64,000 nucleotides of DNA from Brachionus rotundiformis (lineage: Eukaryota > Rotifera > Eurotatoria > Ploima > Brachionidae), in assembly GCA_016802295.1 (NCBI GenBank), contig JAESIW010000136.1, forward strand, positions 266,177-330,176. The letters are read 5' to 3'. Made by a program: the position numbers and the translations under genes. The notes beneath the pieces are model-generated. The model saw nothing but the letters and a program-made list of their open reading frames with translations. It was not told the origin of the DNA and searched no databases. Below, piece by piece: positions 57,712 through 64,000 of the stretch; position 1 is the stretch's first letter, and each line of letters opens with the position of its first letter.

Positions 57712-59061
57712 ATGAGTGATGAATCAAAAGCTGATGAGAGACAGGACAAAGTTTACCAAAGTTTTGAGTCGCGTGTGTGTCTTGAGAGTGAAATGATAGA
57801 CCGTAGCAAGTACTCCATTTGGTCCATACTTAAACAATGTGTAGACAAAGAGCTGTACCGGTTTACCATTCCAATAGTGTGGAACGAGCCGCTCAGCATG
57901 CTGCAGCGCTTGGCAGAGAACATGAAATACTCAAACGAGCTATTGGACATTGCGAGCGAGTCATCCAGCGCCATTGAGCGCATGAAGTACGTGGCCGCTT
58001 TTCTGGTCAGCTCTACTTCGATCCACAATGGCCGACTAAGCAAGCCATTCAACCCGCTGCTTGGCGAGACCTACGAGTATGTTAGTCCGGAAAAAAAGTA
58101 CCGCATTTGCTGCGAACAAGTCAGCCACCATCCACCAATCTCGGCCTACCACTCCGAGTCAACAAAACTTTCCAAATCAAAGCCAAAATGGAAGTACTAC
58201 GGCTCAGTGCTGCCGCATATGAAGCTCAACATTCTGAACGCCAGTGTTGAGGCGATTCCAGAGGGCATTCAGACAGTGGAGCTGCCCGACAATGACGAGC
58301 TTTACACTTGGCACAACTTGAAAGTAAATGCACACAATTTGGTACTTGGCAAACTTTGGTTCGAACACACCGGAAAAGTCGAGATCATAAACCACAAATT
58401 GAATATAAAATGCTTTCTCGAGTACAAGCCGTACTCTTGGTTTGTGCGCCAGATGAACCGCTGCGAGGGCTACATACTTGACTCAAATGACAACAAGCTG
58501 GTCCTTCTCTACGGCAAGTGGGACGAGTGTCTCTTTTGTACAAACAATGTCACCAATCCGGGTGACTTTCACAAACGAGTGGAAAAAATTTTGGCCATGG
58601 ATGACAAAAATTACGAAAAGATTTGCCTTGATAAAAACTATACAAGCTTACAGCTACTTTGGAAAGTGGATAGACAAGACCAAGCGAATGAAAAATACTT
58701 TAATTTTACCAAATTTACCCTAAAGCTGAACGAACTGCACTCTCAGTTGAAAGAAAATGTCATTTTTAACGAAGGAGACAGCTCAATAACACTAGGACCA
58801 CTGCCACCGACCGATTCGCGCTACAGACCTGACATGAGGTTGTATGAACAGGGCCAAGTGGATGAGGCTGGAGACCAAAAGCACCGCTTGGAAGAAAAAC
58901 AGAGGGAAAAAGCGCGTCAAGTCGAATCGCTCGAGTTGCCCGCTTGGAAACCCATGTGGTTTGTTAAGCGCCAGCATCACATTGTCGAAAAAGAAGAGAC
59001 ATGGATTTTTACCAATGAATACTGGAATAGAAACTTTGACAAGTGTCCTGATATATTTTGA
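57712..59061 (+). CDS. Oxysterol-binding protein-related protein (ORP1/ORP2 type)
   Basis: A lipid-transfer protein moving sterols and phosphoinositides between membranes. Single exon, 449 residues, stop at 59061. The OSBP signature EQVSHHPP is at residues 135-142, preceded by RLSKPFNPLLGETYEYV. Other core blocks: NEPLSMLQRLAENM, LGKLWFEHTGKVEIINHK, YGKWDECL, LPPTDSRYRPDMR, EEKQREKARQ, NRNFDKCPDIF. The end (WKPMWF ... YWNRNFDKCPDIF) is typical of the ORP1/ORP2 branch. There is no PH domain or ankyrin region, and no FFAT motif is apparent, so it resembles short ORP2-like forms. It is the only large recognised gene here without introns. Confidence 0.94.
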   Translation: MSDESKADERQDKVYQSFESRVCLESEMIDRSKYSIWSILKQCVDKELYRFTIPIVWNEPLSMLQRLAENMKYSNELLDIASESSSAIERMKYVAAFLVSSTSIHNGRLSKPFNPLLGETYEYVSPEKKYRICCEQVSHHPPISAYHSESTKLSKSKPKWKYYGSVLPHMKLNILNASVEAIPEGIQTVELPDNDELYTWHNLKVNAHNLVLGKLWFEHTGKVEIINHKLNIKCFLEYKPYSWFVRQMNRCEGYILDSNDNKLVLLYGKWDECLFCTNNVTNPGDFHKRVEKILAMDDKNYEKICLDKNYTSLQLLWKVDRQDQANEKYFNFTKFTLKLNELHSQLKENVIFNEGDSSITLGPLPPTDSRYRPDMRLYEQGQVDEAGDQKHRLEEKQREKARQVESLELPAWKPMWFVKRQHHIVEKEETWIFTNEYWNRNFDKCPDIF

Positions 59062-60605
59062 CAACAAACAAAATTTTATTTATGTTCTTAAATAGTCTTT
59101 ATGTCCATCTTAGTAAATTTTTATTCGAAATTTTTAATTTTTTTCCTTTATCTCTGCTATTATATAAGTACAATGAATAAAATAATTAGGATTAATTAAA
59201 GATGACAAATAGTTATTTAATTATTGAAATTTTGTTCAATATATATGTTTTTTAAAAAAATATACATTCGCTAATTTAAATATTTGACTTTAATTTAAAA
59301 AAATCCTTTATTACTTTAAAAATAATTCCTGGGAATATTTTTTTCTAATTTAAAATGTAAATTAGTTTCAAATAAAAGGCTTTTTTGACAATTAATCTTG
59401 ATCAAATGATAAATATTACACAAATTAAACTAGAATTTATTTGAATTAAGATAAAAATAAAACAAATAAATGAACAAAGTTTAAGAAAATTGATGAATTA
59501 CATTTCAAGGGATCTCGGTGATAAGAAATAGCTTTCTTTTTAACCATAAAAGTTTGATGTTTACTTATTTACTGTAAAGTGCTGGAAAATTAGATTAATA
59601 AAAAATTAATTCCGCCTCATTTACCAAAGTATGAAGGATTTTTAAGAAATTATAAGAATGAGTGATTTAATTTTCTCAATATATAAAACTAATAGGAAAT
59701 ATTTAAGCAAATTGGCTTTATACTTTTGATCAGGAAATTATTTAAAAGCTTTACTATAGACAAATGTTCTGTCAGTTAATTGAGCTTAAGTGAAAATAGT
59801 TTATCAGCAGAATTTTGGAAGTTAAGTGTTTATCTTTGATAGTTAAGTAGAATTGTAAATAAAAGAAATAGTTATGACTTAAATATTAAAATATTATTTA
59901 TTATATATTTTGTATCTTTGTTACGATATGTCTGACAATTCTTACTTTATATCTTAATAATAATTATTGTACAATTAGATTTATTCTCAAATCAATAATT
60001 TTAATCAATAAAACGTTTAAATCTCATATTAACATGGAAGCAACTAAGCAAAAAACTGGAATAAAGTCGAAATAAAATGCATCAAAAATATCTATCTTAA
60101 ATTAAAAAAAAAAAATCGATTCCATTTAATAAATTGAATCTATAATCAAATAATTATTAAAATTAATAATTAAAAATATTTTTTTTTAATTTAACTGGTG
60201 ATTTATACCATTGTCAAACCAATAATTCAGTCTCAATATACTTGGTTTGAAAATGCTAAAGTAAATGTTTTGCCAATGATCAAAGAATAAAAATAAATAA
60301 TTAATTAATTCTTTAATTCTGATATTGTTAAAAATTTTGTCGAAAAAAATTGACATTTTGACATTTAAGCGTCTTAATAAAAGTACTGAAATAAACCAAA
60401 AAATGATTTCATATTTGATCGGTTTTTTATTTTTATTATTAATAAAACAATTTATAAATTTCCAATAACTATTAACAAAATAAAGTTGGCAAAAGTTTTT
60501 ATTTTTTTAAATTTACAATGCTTGTATTAGAATTAACTTAAACATGTGTGTTATTATAAATTAAAAAAAAATAATTAGAATAATAAAAATTTTAAATTTT
60601 GCAAA
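59062..60605. other. Intergenic, nothing recognised
   Basis: 1.5 kb of AT-rich sequence between two plus-strand genes. No ORF or repeat is supported. Confidence 0.4.
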
Positions 60606-62440
60606 ATGAGTTCCTTTAAGCAAATCCAAGTTTTAAAGCAACCAAAACCGGGACAAGTCTTGACCGATAGTGCTCTCTACTGGAAAGATTACGAATTTCC
60701 CACAGTCATTAACGAATATGGAGGCATTAACCATATAGATGTGTCTGAAGTAAGACCAAATTATGTAGTGGCTACACATGCATCGAGAGTAATTTTCTAA
60801 ACTCTTCATTCAATCGTGTATGCTTTTGTACCACTTTTTAGGTACACATTTATGACAGCCTTAAGAAAACCGCTGTGAAAAGCTTCAGCTTTTCAGAAAA
60901 TGCCTACAGTGCCAGTTTTCGAAGAGATGGTAAACTAATGTGTGTAGGCTTCGAAACAAATCATGCCAAAGTTTATCCAATAATGGAAGATCAACAAAAA
61001 GACATGGATCTTGAAGATGCTGAAGCGTCTGGCTCAGCCTCAAAACCTAAAAAGCGCCCATTGAGAAAATTCGATGACCATTTAGGGTACAAAATAAATG
61101 GGAAAATTTTGCTTAATTTTTGTTCATTTATCTTTTTTAAAGACCAGTTCATGTGTGTAAATTTATGAGAAATTTGTATCAAGTGATGACTGCTTCGGAC
61201 GATGCTCACGTCCGAATATTTGACTTGGCAACCTCAAGCACAGTAATGAAGCTAAAAGCCCACAAAGATTACATTCGAAGCGGGTGCACAAGCATGTCCA
61301 GCGATGACTTGATTATCACTGGCTCTTATGATAACACAGTTAAAATGATTGACACCAGGATCAATTCGGTGGTTATGACTGTTGACCATGGTGAACCAGT
61401 CGAAAATATTCTCATGTTTCCCTCATCAAATATGATTGTCTCTTGTGGTGGTAACTCTATAAAAATTTGGGATGTGCTTAAAGGTGGAAATCTAATTCAT
61501 ACAATGATCAATCATCATAAAACAGTGACCAGTTTGTCATTTAGCCATAACTATAAGTATCTCTTATCAGCGGGTCTTGATAGGTAATTTAAAAAAAATG
61601 GGAAAATTTTAAAATTTTATTAATAATTTAAGGCACATTAAAGTATTTGATTTGGCAAATTATGATTTGGTCAGCACAATTGACTATCCATCATCCATTT
61701 TGTCACTTGGAATTTTGGTAAAACTTAAGCCAATTATGTGACCATAATTAGACTTGAATTTTTTCTTAAGCCAGAAGATAGAAGTTTGGTAGTGGGAATG
61801 AGCGATGGTTTATTGTCGTTCAGGGACAGAAAAAAACATACTTTCGAGAATCAAAAGAGCCAAGCTAGAACTAAAGGATTTAATCCCTATAAATACGCAA
61901 GTCCGGCAGTGTTTTCCACTTCGGCCACCGATCACCTAATTTTGCACGAAGCTAAGCCCCATTTAAAAAGCTATGATAAAGAATTAAAAAAGTTCAATTC
62001 TACGAATGCGCTAGATGAGGCGCTTTCATTGAAAACAAGGGTCTACAGTCCCCAAATCACAATTGGTGTAATGCAGGAGTTGATACGCAGAGGCACGATT
62101 AAGGCTGCCCTTGCTGGAAAAAGTGAAAAATCCCTTGCCATACTAATTAAATTTATACAAAGGTATTTATTATCGAATTGGTTTTTAATATATTATTATC
62201 TATTTTATTTAAAATATAAGGAATATAAGCAATCCAAATTTTACAGCCACTCTGACGGACATATCTAATATTTTGTTAGATTTGTACATAAACGACATTG
62301 GAAAGTATGCAGCTATTGACGACTTGTTCGTTAGGCTAAAAAAAACCATCGACATGGAGATTCAATATCAAACCAATTTGTTCCAAATCCTTGGCACTTT
62401 AGAGACTATCTTTGTTGCACAGAATAATGTTGCTAAATAA
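60606..62440 (+). CDS. UTP15: UTP15, WD40 component of the SSU processome
   Basis: A nucleolar t-UTP complex subunit linking rDNA transcription with 18S pre-rRNA processing. Six exons in phase: 60606-60788, 60842-61086, 61143-61583, 61633-61717, 61771-62162, 62221-62440; 521 residues, close to the usual 518. WD repeats cover residues about 50-330: YVVATHASRVHIYD, SASFRRDGKLMCVG, MTASDDAHVRIFD, LIITGSYDNTVKMID, VSCGGNSIKIWDVLKGG, LLSAGLDRHIKVF. The UTP15 C-terminal domain follows (HLKSYDKELKKFNSTNALDE, IGVMQELIRRGTIKAALAG). The order and the C-terminal domain distinguish it from other WD proteins. Confidence 0.95.
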
Positions 62441-63530
62441 AATATTAAAAAAATGTTCCTTTGTTTTTGTTTTATTTTTATGTATTCTAGAATTTTAATG
62501 ATTAAAATTATTATTAAGAATTTGTTTTCTTTAGTTGGTTAAAAGTATTTACAATTATCATTCAACAATGGTACAATTAAACTGTATTAATAGCTTGGTT
62601 GAATGGACCTATTGAAGATAACAGAGGTAAAACAAAAGAGCCTTTTACCAATCATTTGCAGAGCGACAGTTTCCAAGTCAACAGAGTGGAAAAGACGTAG
62701 AAAGGTTATCAATTGGAAGATACTAAAGCTTAAACGACCAATTAATTTGGCTGCTTAGTTGACCATCACCACACCATCCATCAAGCTATTGTGCATGGTT
62801 TTCTAAACATGAAAAAATTGCTTAGTTAAAAATAGTTGTCGCTCATTAAAATGTAATTAAATCATTTTAAAATTAGATTTAGATATAACAGAATTAAAAA
62901 TAAATTTTTTTTAAAAGTTTTTAGTACTTATTCTTATTTTATTCACCAATATAATTTATTTAAATTTAATTTAAAAGCTTGAATTTTAGCTTAAAAACAT
63001 TAAAAATTTTTTTTTTACTAAATTAGGAAAATTAATTTCTTTTAAACAATTAAAAGATAAAAATGTACTCTATTTTAATTTTAATAATTGGAATTTGGTC
63101 CATTTTTTTTAACCTCCTTAAATTAGATTTATTTTTAGACTTTATTTGAGCAAAAATTTTTTTATTAAACCTAATAAGAATGTCTCTATGAAGCAATCTT
63201 AATTCGTATAAATCTAATCTTAGCTTAGTTGTCAAATTAAATGATTTTAAGAAATAATCAGACTCAAGTGGAACTATAAATTTTACTAAATTATAAACTT
63301 TAAATTGGCAAATATTTTTCTTTCCAAAGAATAAACAAAATAAATGTTAGAAAAAAGAAAATTATATTAAGTCAATATTTCAATTTGAAGGGCCTCTTAA
63401 AAATTACTCAAACAAAATTTTAAAAGAATTATTCTCTATTACTTTATAATTTCTCACTTGGTAACAACTTTGTCTAAAACAGCTTAGATTGTTTCTAATT
63501 TTCGCCCATTTGCTGTCAAACATTTTGGCT
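62441..63530. other. Intergenic, nothing recognised
   Basis: A mildly less AT-rich patch at 62590-62790 has no open frame of note. The remainder is AT-rich and must include the promoter of the next gene. Confidence 0.4.
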
Positions 63531-64000
63531 ATGAACAGTGCCAGTGTAGCCGACAACTCACTCTACGCAAAAATATGCGAAGTAAAGTACGACTCAAGAA
63601 CCAAGTTCTACGATAGTTACGGTAACTAAATTAAATTTTTGCATGATTTTTTTACCATGTTCTTCATGTGATCTATTTAAAGCAAAAAAATTTTTTTGAG
63701 TAACTATGAAGACCCTTAATTAAAGAGAAAAAAGTTAATTTTAATAAACATTAATAATTACTTACAAGTTTCTTAAAAATTTTTATTTTTCTTTTGAAAA
63801 CATTTTAATTGAATATTTTTGACATTAAATAATGAGATATCCTGATTATGTTTGGTCATATTTGAAGGACATAGCTGACATTTACTACACTGGTAAATGG
63901 TATTTACCATAAATGGAAGATTAATTTTTTTTTAAAGAGCAATATGAGTATGAAAGTGAAGAAGATGAGCTTTACCAAACCAGTATGTTCGATCTGCGGG
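63531..64000 (+). CDS. Unidentified protein, first two exons (partial)
   Basis: Exon 1 (63531-63621) begins MNSASVADNSLYAKICEVKY and ends in a GT donor in phase 1. Exon 2 starts at 63938 after TTTTAAAG and stays open to the right edge, encoding an acidic, tyrosine-rich stretch (YEYESEEDELYQTSMFDLR). The alternative acceptor two bases later gives an immediate stop, which supports this reading. I do not recognise the family from these 50 residues; there is no signal peptide. The gene continues outside the window. Confidence 0.6.

Overview
The window reads as AT-rich animal nuclear DNA. Genes are split by GT..AG introns, many only 37-60 nt long. Its products are metazoan-specific: UNC13, a semaphorin, a TMC channel-like protein, a voltage-gated Ca2+ channel alpha2/delta subunit, a chondroitin GalNAc-transferase and prosaposins. 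Base composition, intron style and mobile-element types would fit a small spiralian such as a monogonont rotifer (Brachionus-like). That placement is an inference; no marker in the window proves it.

Layout, left to right. The first exon of UTP6 (minus) is cut by the left edge. From 480 to 2600 lies a patch of repeats: a broken prosaposin 3' end, a 5S rRNA gene, a 650-bp inverted-repeat (MITE-like) element, and a decayed Mutator-like transposase with a SWIM zinc finger. A 13-exon TMC gene (minus) then sits head to head with a prosaposin gene (plus, four saposin B domains), which is followed by a second 5S gene. A larger prosaposin (two SapA, six SapB domains) comes next. Minus-strand genes follow: a chondroitin GalNAc-transferase, RRP36 and FBXO42. 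RPL30 and an 11-exon CACNA2D gene are on plus; the latter carries a third 5S gene, antisense, inside an intron. A 3.7-kb gene desert with a LINE relic leads to a transmembrane semaphorin (plus). RAD54L2/ARIP4 (minus) has a fold-back element in an intron. UNC13 (minus) fills about 41-55.7 kb, with an uncharacterised ORF nested in one intron. The right end has an intronless ORP1/2-type oxysterol-binding protein, UTP15, and the first exons of an unidentified gene cut by the edge.

Functionally the window mixes synaptic and membrane genes (UNC13, CACNA2D, semaphorin, TMC), lysosomal lipid handling (prosaposins) and lipid transfer (ORP). It also holds an unusual number of ribosome-production genes: UTP6, UTP15, RRP36, RPL30 and three identical 5S rRNA genes.

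The most interesting structural signal is the 5S copies. They are dispersed singletons sharing about 115 bp of upstream flank and a further repeat that also borders the Mutator-like relic. This suggests a mobile unit that carries, or has captured, a functional-looking 5S gene.

Exon limits were worked out by eye from splice signals, reading phase and family similarity. A few junctions in the semaphorin and UNC13 genes remain unresolved and are marked.
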